Source of the DNA: DATEDA01 sp963744255
GTDB lineage: Bacteria > Pseudomonadota > Gammaproteobacteria > Burkholderiales > SG8-39
Length of the DNA: 64,000 nt
Reading direction: 5' to 3'
Assembly: GCA_963744255.1 (NCBI GenBank)
Contig: CAVUSZ010000042.1
Coordinates: 62,001 to 126,000 of the forward strand
In this document: piece by piece, positions 52,061 through 59,449 of the stretch
Numbering within the stretch: position 1 is the stretch's first letter
Layout: every line of letters starts with the position of its first letter
The notes under the pieces: model-generated
Databases searched by the model: none
The model's input: only the letters and a program-made list of their open reading frames with translations
What the model was told of the DNA's origin: nothing
Made by a program: the position numbers and the translations under genes

Positions 52061-52560
52061 GTGCACAAGCTCGTTCAGCCACGGCGAAAGGTGTCCGGTA
52101 CCGGGAGAACCGGTTCACGGTGAATCGACGTCGGGCTCGCGGCGCAGGCGAAGCAGGAAGCAGGCGAGGTAGCGCGGCCGATGAAGGAGGTCGGCGTTGC
52201 CTTCGATCTCGCTCGCGCATCGATCCTCCAGCGCCCGTCGAGGCGTCGGGGCTCGCGCTCGAGGAAGCGGACGTGGTGTGGATCCCGGTCGCCCATTTCG
52301 TGGCGCGTGAACGAGCGGCACTATGAGGCACTGCAAGGACTCAAAAGACCGGAGATGGCGACCAGGTTTGGCGACGCGAGGCCTCGCGCCCGAGCTACGA
52401 CGTGCCGCCGCCACCGTTCACGGTCACCGACCCGCGGAGTCCGCTCGTGCACGAGCTCGACGCGGCGCTGCGACCGATCCGCCATCGCCACCCGGGCGAT
52501 CACGGGGCGATCGAAGCGAAAGTGCGCATGGTGGCCGCGCAAGGCGAAGCCGTTCCTTGA
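52061..52560 (+). pseudogene. gpmA: Decayed 2,3-bisphosphoglycerate-dependent phosphoglycerate mutase (gpmA) remnant
   Basis: Short segments of GpmA appear in order but in different plus-strand frames. They are VHKLV at 52061 (usual start M-x-K-L-V), AFDLA near 52205, EEADVVWIPVAHF near 52262-52300, NERHYEALQGLKRPEMATRFGD near 52308-52373, and SYDVPPPPFTVTDPRSPLVHELD near 52395-52463. At least four frameshifts are needed to join them. The RHGE catalytic motif at the start is broken by a small deletion. The last frame ends with a TGA overlapping the envC TTG start, and the C-terminal 40 percent of the gene is missing. This is the conserved place for a phosphoglycerate mutase gene upstream of envC. 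Confidence 0.78.
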
Positions 52561-53723
52561 GTCGCTTGGCCGCGCGCCTTGCCCTCGCGACGCTCGTCGC
52601 GGCTGGCAGCGTCGCCGCGCAGCAGCCGCGCGAGGAAGACTTGCGCGACCTCCGCACCCGCATCGACCGTTTGAAGCAGGAGCTCGCGGCCTCCGACGGC
52701 GCGCACGCCGAGGCCGCCGACGAGCTCGCCGACTCCGAGACCGCGATCTCGGAGGCCAACCGCCGGCTCGCCGAACTCGCGATCGAACGCAAGCGCATAC
52801 GCGATGAGGCCGCGAAGCTTGCCGGCGACGCGGCCGCCGTCCGCGCGGACATGAATGTGCGCCAGAACACGCTCGCGCAGGTGCTCTACATGCGTTACAC
52901 GCAGGGTGAACGCGGGCTCCTGCGGACGCTCCTTTCCGGCGACGACCCACAGGCGATCGCGCGGCAGCTCGTATACGAGAGCCACCTGTCGCGCGCGCAG
53001 AGCGACGTGATCGGCAAAGCCCGCCGCGACCTCGCGCAACTCGCGACGCTCGAGGGCCGCGCGCGCGAGAAAAGCGCCGAGCTCGCGGCGCTGGAGGCCC
53101 GTGCCAGGGCCGAGCGCGATACGCTGCGGGCGAATGCCGGGCAGCGCCGACAAGTGCTGGCCCGCATCGCTGACCGCATCCGCAAGGCGCGCGCCGACCT
53201 CGCCACGGCGCAGCGGAACGAGGCCCGGCTCGCGCGGCTCGTTGAAGCGATCGCCCGCGCGGCCCGCCCGCCGGTGCGTCCCGGCGCCGCACGCCCGGAT
53301 TCACCGCCGAGCGCGCCGACGAGCGGCGCGTTCGGAGCGCTCAAGGGGCGGCTCCGGCCGCCGGTGCGAGGGGAACTATCGGAACGGTTCGGCGCTCAAC
53401 AGCAGGCCGCGAGCTCTCCCAAGGGCGTCTTCTTCCGTGCGCCCGAAGGCGGCGGGGTGCGGGCAGTAGCCGGCGGCCGGGTGGTGTTCGCGGACTGGAT
53501 GCGGGGCTACGGCAACCTGCTGATCGTCGACCACGGGGACGACTTCCTCAGCATCTACGGCAACAACGAGGCCGTATTGAAGCGGGTGGGTGACGCAGTT
53601 CACGCCGGGGACGTGGTCGCCACGGTGGGTGCGAGCGGCGGGAACGAACCCTCGGGTTTATACTTTGAGCTGAGGCATCGGGGCAAGGCGTTCGACCCGA
53701 TGCCGTGGCTGCAGTCGCGATAG
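52557..53723 (+). CDS. envC: Murein hydrolase activator EnvC
   Basis: This 388-residue periplasmic protein starts with TTG at 52557 inside the last codons of the decayed gpmA frame (TTGA overlap). It has a signal peptide, a long coiled coil (about residues 22-240) for FtsX binding and a C-terminal LytM domain (about 270-388, KGVFFRAPEGGGVRAV and YGNLLIVDHGDDFLSIYGNN). The zinc ligands of active LytM enzymes are degenerate (the HxH end reads Y-G-N), so it should activate amidases rather than cut. ctpA follows after 20 bases. Confidence 0.92.
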   Translation: MSRLAARLALATLVAAGSVAAQQPREEDLRDLRTRIDRLKQELAASDGAHAEAADELADSETAISEANRRLAELAIERKRIRDEAAKLAGDAAAVRADMNVRQNTLAQVLYMRYTQGERGLLRTLLSGDDPQAIARQLVYESHLSRAQSDVIGKARRDLAQLATLEGRAREKSAELAALEARARAERDTLRANAGQRRQVLARIADRIRKARADLATAQRNEARLARLVEAIARAARPPVRPGAARPDSPPSAPTSGAFGALKGRLRPPVRGELSERFGAQQQAASSPKGVFFRAPEGGGVRAVAGGRVVFADWMRGYGNLLIVDHGDDFLSIYGNNEAVLKRVGDAVHAGDVVATVGASGGNEPSGLYFELRHRGKAFDPMPWLQSR

Positions 53724-53743
53724 TCTCGTTTGGAGTGACGTAC

Positions 53744-55159
53744 ATGGGAGCAAAGTTCAAGCAGGCAGGCCTGGTGCTGGTCGGAGTGCTGGCGGGGGTC
53801 ATGCTGTCGCTCAATTTCTCGGCGGTCGCGCAACGCGAGGCCGCCAAGTTCCCGCTTCCCGTGGACGAGCTCCGCGCGTTCGCCGAGGTGTTCGGCTCGA
53901 TCAAGGCGAACTACGTCGAGACCGTCGAGGACAAGAAGCTCATCACCGAGGCTATCAACGGCATGCTGACCGGCCTCGACCCGCATTCGGCCTACCTCGA
54001 CCAGGAGGCGTTCAAGGAGCTGCAGGTCGGCACCCAGGGCGAGTTCGGCGGCCTCGGCATCGAGGTCGGCATGGAGGACGGCTTCGTCAAGGTCGTGTCA
54101 CCGATCGAGGACACGCCTGCGTTCCGCGCCGGCCTCAAGCCGGGCGACCTGATCATCAAGCTCGACGACACGCCCGTGAAGGGCATGAACCTGAACGATG
54201 CCGTCAAGCGCATGCGCGGCAAGCCGAAGAGCTCGATCCGGCTCACGATTCTCCGCAAGGGTGACTCGAAACCGTTCGAGGTGACGATCGTGCGCGACGT
54301 CATCCGCGTGCAGAGCGTGAAGTCGAAGATGCTCGAGCCGGGTTACGGCTACGTGCGGGTGGCGCAATTCCAGGAGCACACCGGCGAGAACCTGGTCAAG
54401 CACATCAACGCGCTCTACAAGGACGGCCCGCTCAAGGGTCTAGTGCTCGACCTCCGCAACGATCCGGGCGGTCTCCTCAACGGGGCGGTCGGGATCTCCG
54501 CGGCGTTTCTGCCGCCGAAGGTGACGGTGGTCTCGACCGACGGCCGCACCGAGGATGCGAAGCGCAAGTACGTCGCGAGCCCGGAGGACTACCTCCGCGG
54601 CACGCGCGACGACTATCTCCGCAGCCTCCCGGCGCAGATCAAGACGGTGCCGATGGTGGTCCTGGTGAATGCCGGCTCGGCATCGGCATCCGAGATCGTG
54701 GCTGGCGCGCTACAGGACTACCAGCGCGCCACGGTGATCGGCACGCAGACCTTCGGCAAGGGCTCGGTGCAGACCATCATGCCGCTCGGCAACAACACCG
54801 CGATCAAGCTCACGACCGCGCGCTACTACACGCCGCACGGCCGGTCGATCCAGGCGAAGGGCATCACGCCGGACTTCGTCGTCGAGGAGCCCGGTTCCCC
54901 GGCAAGCCGGCTGCGTGAGGCCGACCTCGACAAGCACCTCGCTAACGACCGAGACAAGAGCGAGGCGCAAAAGGAGAAGGAGAGGTCCGAGGCGAAGCCG
55001 GCCGCGCCGGCGACCGACCCGAGGAACGACAAGCCGATCGAGCTGGGTGGCCCGGACGACTTCCAGCTCCAGCAGGCGATGAACCATCTGAAGGGTCAGC
55101 CGGTGATCGCGAAGGCCGAAAAGCCCGACGAGCCGGCCAAGCGCGAGAAGAAGAACTGA
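53744..55159 (+). CDS. ctpA: Carboxyl-terminal processing peptidase (S41)
   Basis: This 471-residue protease has an N-terminal signal or anchor (about 6-27), a PDZ domain (about 103-185, with FGGLGIEVGMEDGFVKVV) and an S41 catalytic domain with the serine in GSASASE (residues 311-317) and the lysine in TFGKGSVQ (Lys339). It trims the C-termini of periplasmic proteins. A charged Lys/Ala/Pro tail follows. The start at 53744 is preferred over 53705, which overlaps the envC end. An intrinsic terminator lies downstream. Confidence 0.94.
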   Translation: MGAKFKQAGLVLVGVLAGVMLSLNFSAVAQREAAKFPLPVDELRAFAEVFGSIKANYVETVEDKKLITEAINGMLTGLDPHSAYLDQEAFKELQVGTQGEFGGLGIEVGMEDGFVKVVSPIEDTPAFRAGLKPGDLIIKLDDTPVKGMNLNDAVKRMRGKPKSSIRLTILRKGDSKPFEVTIVRDVIRVQSVKSKMLEPGYGYVRVAQFQEHTGENLVKHINALYKDGPLKGLVLDLRNDPGGLLNGAVGISAAFLPPKVTVVSTDGRTEDAKRKYVASPEDYLRGTRDDYLRSLPAQIKTVPMVVLVNAGSASASEIVAGALQDYQRATVIGTQTFGKGSVQTIMPLGNNTAIKLTTARYYTPHGRSIQAKGITPDFVVEEPGSPASRLREADLDKHLANDRDKSEAQKEKERSEAKPAAPATDPRNDKPIELGGPDDFQLQQAMNHLKGQPVIAKAEKPDEPAKREKKN

Positions 55160-55178
55160 GGCCGGGGAACCCGTCGAC

Positions 55179-55202
55179 GAGGGCCGGCTCGAGCCGGCCC
55201 TC
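55179..55202 (+). terminator. Terminator-like hairpin after ctpA
   Basis: A perfect 24-base palindrome GAGGGCCGGCTC / GAGCCGGCCCTC starts 19 bases past the ctpA stop. It is followed by TTGCTTTCC, a poor T tract, so termination may be partial. The moeB start lies 20 bases further. Confidence 0.55.
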
Positions 55203-55221
55203 TTGCTTTCCGGGAACCGCA

Positions 55222-55971
55222 TTGAACGACGAGCAGCTCCTCCGCTACTCCCGTCACATCCTGCTGCCCGAGATCGGCATCGAGGGACAGGAGAAACTGC
55301 TTGCGGCGCATGCGCTGGTGATTGGCGCGGGCGGCCTCGGATCGCCGGCAGCGCTCTACCTCGCCTCCGCCGGGATCGGCACGATCACGCTCGCGGACGG
55401 CGACGCGGTCGATCTCACCAATCTCCAGCGGCAGATTCTCCACACGACCGCGGCTGTCGGCCGGCCGAAAGTGGCGTCGGGCCGCGAGACGCTGACGAAG
55501 CTCAACCCGGAGACGCGCGTCGTCGCGCTCGAGGAGCGACTCGCGCCTGGGCGCCTGGACGAGATCGTTGCGCAGGCCGACGTCGTGCTCGACTGCTCGG
55601 ACAACTTCGCGACCCGCCACGCCGCCAACCGCGCATCCGTGAAGCACGCGAAGCCGCTGGTGTCGGGTGCGGGCGTGCGCTTCGACGGCCAGATCAGCGT
55701 CTTCGACCTCCGGAGCGGCGCGAGTCCCTGCTACAGTTGCCTGTTCCCGGAGGATGCGCCGGTGGAGGAGGAGCGCTGCGCGGTGCTCGGCGTGTTCGCG
55801 CCGCTGGTGGGCATCATCGGCGCGACCCAGGCGGCCGAGGCGCTCAAGCTGGTCGCGGGCGCAGGTGAACCGCTCGTCGGCCGCCTGCTGCTGCTCGACG
55901 CGCTGACGATGAAGTGGCGATCGATCCGGCTACAGCGCGACCCTGCCTGCGCGGTCTGCTCGCGTCGCTAG
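55222..55971 (+). CDS. moeB: ThiF/MoeB-family adenylyltransferase
   Basis: This 249-residue E1-like enzyme adenylates the C-terminus of a ubiquitin-like sulfur carrier (MoaD or ThiS). Motifs are the ATP-binding GAGGLGSPAALYLASAGIG, the conserved RQILH, DCSDNFATRH and the zinc pairs CYSC and CAVC. The start is TTG at 55222 (reading MNDEQLLRYSRHILLPE). Between MoeB and ThiF the sequence alone cannot decide; synteny with ctpA favours the common betaproteobacterial MoeB label. It converges on slmA with a 4-base overlap. Confidence 0.88.
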   Translation: MNDEQLLRYSRHILLPEIGIEGQEKLLAAHALVIGAGGLGSPAALYLASAGIGTITLADGDAVDLTNLQRQILHTTAAVGRPKVASGRETLTKLNPETRVVALEERLAPGRLDEIVAQADVVLDCSDNFATRHAANRASVKHAKPLVSGAGVRFDGQISVFDLRSGASPCYSCLFPEDAPVEEERCAVLGVFAPLVGIIGATQAAEALKLVAGAGEPLVGRLLLLDALTMKWRSIRLQRDPACAVCSRR

Positions 55972-56555
55972 AGAGAGGCCAACAGCGACCATTGCCGGTC
56001 GAAACCCTCGGCGGGCTTGCGTTTGAAACCGCTCTTCGCGAACTGGTGCCAGCGCCCGATGATGTAGCAGAGCAGGACGTTGGCATGCGGCGCGACAGCC
56101 TCGGGGCCGCCCTCGACGTCGGCCGGCACCTGGGTGGCGGCGATTCGCAGGCACTGTTTGAGCGTGGCCTCGAGCCGGTCGTGCAGCTGGTTGATCCGCG
56201 CCTGGAGCCGCGGATCCTCGTTGACCAGCGCGTCGCCGATCAGCACCCGGGTCATCCCCGGATTCTTCTCCGCAAAGCCGAGCAGCATCGCGAGGATCGC
56301 GTGCAGCTGCTTTGCGCCGTTCTCCTCCTCGGCGGTGATCTTGTTGATCAGCCCGAAGAGGCTCTCCTCGATGAATTCGATCAGGCCCTCGTACATCTGG
56401 GCCTTGCTCGCGAAATGGCGGTAGAGCGCTGCTTCGGAAACGGCCAGTCTTGCGGCGAGCGCAGCGGTCGTGATCTTCTCGCCCTTCGGATCCTGCAGCA
56501 TCTCCGCCAAGGTCCGCAGGATCTGCAGTTTGCGCTCGCCGGTTCTTGTCGCCAT
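55968..56555 (-). CDS. slmA: Nucleoid occlusion factor SlmA (TetR family)
   Basis: This 195-residue DNA-binding protein has an N-terminal TetR helix-turn-helix (ITTAALAARLAVSEAALYRHFASKAQMYEGLIEFIEES) in the form typical of SlmA and a C-terminal ligand-like domain ending GFDRQWSLLASL. SlmA blocks FtsZ assembly over the nucleoid. Together with ftsEX and envC, the window therefore encodes several division functions. The start at 56555 follows the family. Confidence 0.88.
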   Translation of the reverse strand: MATRTGERKLQILRTLAEMLQDPKGEKITTAALAARLAVSEAALYRHFASKAQMYEGLIEFIEESLFGLINKITAEEENGAKQLHAILAMLLGFAEKNPGMTRVLIGDALVNEDPRLQARINQLHDRLEATLKQCLRIAATQVPADVEGGPEAVAPHANVLLCYIIGRWHQFAKSGFKRKPAEGFDRQWSLLASL

Positions 56556-56687
56556 GGCGCTCTCCCCTCCCCCGACCGCTTCCGGCAGGGGTGGAGAATT
56601 CTACGCCTCGGGTGAGCGCTTGCTACCGAGGTTCGCACGCCACACGGGCGCACCTGCCAACATGTCGTGCGAAAACCCGATTGCGTC

Positions 56688-57341
56688 CTAGTCGCTGCCG
56701 CGCGCGCGGCGCAGCCGCGCGACCCGCCGCGGCAACTCGCGCACCGAAGCGATCCGGGCGTCGACGTACCCGGGCGCGCGGGGTTGCCGGCTGATCCACA
56801 CCGTCGCCATCCCGAGCCGCCGCGCCGCGCGAAGGTTCACCAGCATGTCATCGACCAAGACCGCGCGCTCCGGGATCACCCCCTCCGCGCGCATGAGCAA
56901 CCTGAACCCCGCCAGGTCGGGCTTCGGCCGGTAGCGCGTGTGCTCGATCGTGTAGACCCCGTCGAAGAACGTCGTCAGTCCCAGGACATCGAGCACGGCG
57001 CGCGCGTAATGCGCCGGCGCGTTCGAGAACACGAGCTTCCGTCCAGGGAGCTTGCGCAGCGCTTGCAGCGCCGCGCGGTCCGCCACCACCATCCGGCGAA
57101 GCTCGGGAAACTGGTGGGTATGCCACAGGAAATGGTGCGGGTCGGTCTCGTGGTGACGCATGAGCCCGAGCAGCGTCGCCCCGTAGCGCCGCCAATACTG
57201 CTCGCGCAGCCCGGCGGCTTCCGCCTCGTCGAGCGCAAGCTGCCGCTGCACGTACTCGGTCATGCTGCGATTGATGTGCGGCATGATGTGCGGCGCTGCG
57301 TCGTGCAGCGTGTTGTCGAGGTCGAAGATCCAGGTCAGCAT
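56688..57341 (-). CDS. Pyrimidine 5'-nucleotidase (HAD superfamily)
   Basis: This 217-residue hydrolase has HAD motif I FDLDNTLHD (Asp7, Asp9), motif II SNAPAHYA, motif III lysine in RPKPD and motif IV VDDMLVNL. The family is the SDT1/pyrimidine 5'-nucleotidase type that removes phosphate from UMP- or CMP-like substrates. It lies in the minus-strand order argB - M15 peptidase - nucleotidase - slmA, a conserved group. The gap to slmA is 132 bases. Confidence 0.88.
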   Translation of the reverse strand: MLTWIFDLDNTLHDAAPHIMPHINRSMTEYVQRQLALDEAEAAGLREQYWRRYGATLLGLMRHHETDPHHFLWHTHQFPELRRMVVADRAALQALRKLPGRKLVFSNAPAHYARAVLDVLGLTTFFDGVYTIEHTRYRPKPDLAGFRLLMRAEGVIPERAVLVDDMLVNLRAARRLGMATVWISRQPRAPGYVDARIASVRELPRRVARLRRARGSD

Positions 57342-57358
57342 CGCACTACAATCGTCGC

Positions 57359-57838
57359 ATGCAGAAACGCGCCCGCAGCCCCCGCCTCTCGCGCTACTAC
57401 ACGCTCGCCCGACTCACCGATTCGGACACCGCGCGCGAGCGCGGCATCGACAACTCACCGCCACCCGAGCTGATGCGGAGCCTCCGCCTGCTCGCACGCG
57501 GGCTCGACCGGATCCGCCTGTTCCTCGGCTACCCGCTCGAGATCTCGAGCGGCTATCGCTCGCCGGCGCTCAACGCGGCGGTCGGCGGTGCGCACAACTC
57601 CCAGCATTCACAGGGCCTGGCGGCGGACTTCACCTGTCCGGGATTCGGCGCACCGCTCGCGATCGCGCGCGCGCTGCGCGGGTCTGCGATTCCCTTCGAT
57701 ACCATGATCCTCGAGTTCGAGGAGTGGGTCCACGTGTCGTTCACCGCGACGCCGCGGCGGCGCGTGCTGACGATCTACGACGCCAGGGAAGGCTATCTCG
57801 ACGGTCTGCTCGACCGCGAGCGGCGCCCCGTCCCTTAG
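57359..57838 (+). CDS. M15-type D-Ala-D-Ala carboxypeptidase-like protein
   Basis: This 159-residue protein has the M15A_3 zinc peptidase pattern: His83 and Asp90 in SQHSQGLAADF and His125 in WVHVSF, with an SSGYRSPALNAAVGG segment. Such domains cut peptidoglycan peptides and are often phage endolysins, but here the gene sits among housekeeping genes. There is no signal peptide, so export or a cytoplasmic role is unclear. Its end overlaps the convergent argB stop by 4 bases. Confidence 0.8.
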   Translation: MQKRARSPRLSRYYTLARLTDSDTARERGIDNSPPPELMRSLRLLARGLDRIRLFLGYPLEISSGYRSPALNAAVGGAHNSQHSQGLAADFTCPGFGAPLAIARALRGSAIPFDTMILEFEEWVHVSFTATPRRRVLTIYDAREGYLDGLLDRERRPVP

Positions 57839-58722
57839 CGCGATCGGATGAGGGTCCCGACACCCTCATCGGTGAGGATCTCGAGCAGGAGCGCGTGCTC
57901 GACGCGGCCGTCGATGATGTGGACGCTCTTCACGCCGCTGCGTGCGGCTTCGACCGCCGAGGCGATCTTCGGCAGCATGCCGCCCGACAGCGTGCCTTCG
58001 GCCACGAGCTCGTCGATCTTCCTCGGCGTGAGCCCGGTAAGGAGCTTGCCCGTGCTGTCCAGCACGCCGGGGGTATTGGTGAGGAGCACCAGCTTCTCCG
58101 CCTTCAGCACCTCGGCGAGCTTGCCGGCGACGAGATCGGCGTTGATGTTGTAGGACTCGCCGTTCCTGCCGACACCGATCGGCGCGACGACCGGGATGAA
58201 TCCGCTCTCCTCGAGCGAGGAGATCACGTCCGGGTCGATCGAGTCGACCTCGCCCACCTGCCCGATGTCGAGCTTCTCTCCCGGGTTCGCATCGTTCGGC
58301 ATCAGCATCTTCTTCGCCCGGATGAACGCGCCGTCCTTGCCGGTCAGCCCGACCGCCTTGCCGCCCGCCTGGTTGATCAGGGTGACGATCTCCTTGTTCA
58401 CCGTCCCGCCGAGGACCATCTCGACGACGTCCATCGTCTCGGCGTCGGTGACGCGCATGCCCCGCACGAACTCGCCCTTCTTGCCGAGCCGGCCGAGCAA
58501 GCTCTCGATCTGCGGCCCGCCGCCGTGCACGACGACCGGGTTCATGCCGACGAGCTTGAGCAGCACAACGTCATGCGCGAAGCCCTTCTGCAGCGCGTCC
58601 TCGATCATCGCGTTGCCGCCGTACTTCACGACGATCGTCTTGCCGTGGAAGCGGCGGATATAGGGCAGCGCCTCGGCGAGGATCTGTGCCTTGAGCGCGG
58701 CGGTCGAGGGAGCGACGGACAT
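57835..58722 (-). CDS. argB: Acetylglutamate kinase
   Basis: This 295-residue amino-acid kinase phosphorylates N-acetylglutamate in arginine synthesis. Motifs are VVKYGGNAM at the N-terminus, VHGGGPQI, and INADLVAGKLAEVLKAEKLVLLTNTPGVLD. The length matches the arginine-sensitive form with an N-terminal helix. It converges on the M15 peptidase gene. A 58-codon ORF lies directly upstream on the same strand, 29 bases from its start. Confidence 0.95.
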   Translation of the reverse strand: MSVAPSTAALKAQILAEALPYIRRFHGKTIVVKYGGNAMIEDALQKGFAHDVVLLKLVGMNPVVVHGGGPQIESLLGRLGKKGEFVRGMRVTDAETMDVVEMVLGGTVNKEIVTLINQAGGKAVGLTGKDGAFIRAKKMLMPNDANPGEKLDIGQVGEVDSIDPDVISSLEESGFIPVVAPIGVGRNGESYNINADLVAGKLAEVLKAEKLVLLTNTPGVLDSTGKLLTGLTPRKIDELVAEGTLSGGMLPKIASAVEAARSGVKSVHIIDGRVEHALLLEILTDEGVGTLIRSR

Positions 58723-58751
58723 GGCGTGCCTGGCCGGAAGGACGGTCGATT

Positions 58752-58928
58752 CTACCTTGGGCCACCCCGGCGTCTTTGCCGGGGCAACGTGGGGACGCCG
58801 TTCGCATATCCGATCGGCGGCGCCAACTGAGCGCGACGAACCGCGCGGGACTGGAGGTTGCCAACCACGATCGTGCCCGCCGTGCCGAGCAGCGCCACGC
58901 CGGGCGCCCGGTCGATGCGCCCGGTCAT
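58752..58928 (-). CDS. Small ORF (58 residues) with good ribosome site, unknown function
   Basis: The frame starts MTGRIDRAPGVALLG at 58928, with AGGAG 10 bases upstream, and contains one short hydrophobic stretch (GVALLGTAGTIVVGN) followed by a basic tail. I know no family. On the same strand an FNR/DNR-type box (59043-59056) lies about 115 bases upstream of the start, with CAATAT 22-27 bases beyond the box as a possible -10. The ORF ends 29 bases before argB. It could be a small stress protein, or it could be chance coding in a leader. Confidence 0.4.
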   Translation of the reverse strand: MTGRIDRAPGVALLGTAGTIVVGNLQSRAVRRAQLAPPIGYANGVPTLPRQRRRGGPR

Positions 58929-59042
58929 ACTCGTTCGTCTCCTAGAAAAAAATCGGCGGAACGCTTTCGGTTCTTGCGAACCCGGGCAGTTCCGCCAAAC
59001 ACCAGGAGTGAACGCATATTGCCACCGCCGCCGGGGCGTTCT

Positions 59043-59056
59043 GTGATCTAGATCAA
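59043..59056 (-). promoter_or_regulatory. FNR/DNR-type box, best reading toward the small ORF at 58928
   Basis: GTGATCTAGATCAA on the plus strand (TTGATCTAGATCAC on the minus strand) matches TTGAT-N4-ATCAA at all but one base. On the minus strand the hexamer CAATAT begins 22 bases after the box, the spacing of a class II FNR promoter. On the plus strand no -10 is seen at that distance. Confidence 0.6.
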
Positions 59057-59233
59057 AGGTCGTGCACGCGCCGACGCGGCCGCGCATGCCCGTGACGCCG
59101 GTATCTGCCGCAACGGAACCGGTCCGGCCCGGGATTGGGAGAATCAAGTGCGCGCGGCGAGCGTCGAAGCCTCGCCCGGAAGAAGCGCCAATGTACCGGT
59201 ACGCCCCATCGCCCTTCGTCGGGAGTTAGCGCA

Positions 59234-59380
59234 ATGGTCTACGCGCCGATGAAACAGCTCCACGTCGCCGCGGTCATTACAAGCTGGACGCTGTTCTTCC
59301 TGCGCGGCGTTTGGATGATCGCCGACTCGCCGCGACTGAAGGCGCGCTGGTGGCGCACGGCTTTGAGGCATATCAAGAAC
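59234..59380 (+). pseudogene. Truncated SirB2-like membrane protein (N-terminal stub)
   Basis: The frame MVYAPMKQLHV... (59234) carries about 47 residues that match the N-terminus of SirB2 proteins: K-x-L-H, a hydrophobic helix with LFFLRGVWMI, then SP-x-L-x-x-RW. Normal members have about 125 residues and four helices; here the homology stops after the first helix. The frame stays open into ctaA without an intervening stop. An FNR-type box inside the junction and the ctaA start context argue that the two are not one protein. Confidence 0.6.
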
Positions 59381-59402
59381 GCCGCCGGCCGGCCGGGGGC
59401 GC

Positions 59403-59416
59403 TTGACCCGAGTCAA
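59403..59416 (+). promoter_or_regulatory. FNR/DNR-type box upstream of ctaA
   Basis: TTGACCCGAGTCAA is a perfect inverted repeat of the TTGA(T/C)-N4-(A/G)TCAA type. CAGAAT lies 22-27 bases beyond its end and would serve as -10. The ctaA GTG start is 34 bases past the box, so the transcript would begin almost at the start codon. Confidence 0.65.
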
Positions 59417-59449
59417 GGGCGGGCAGCCGACTTCCGGCAGAATCGCGCC

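Noticed and set aside
57359..57838. M15 peptidase gene as evidence for a prophage
   Set aside because: No holin, integrase or structural genes nearby, and flanking genes are housekeeping in the normal order.
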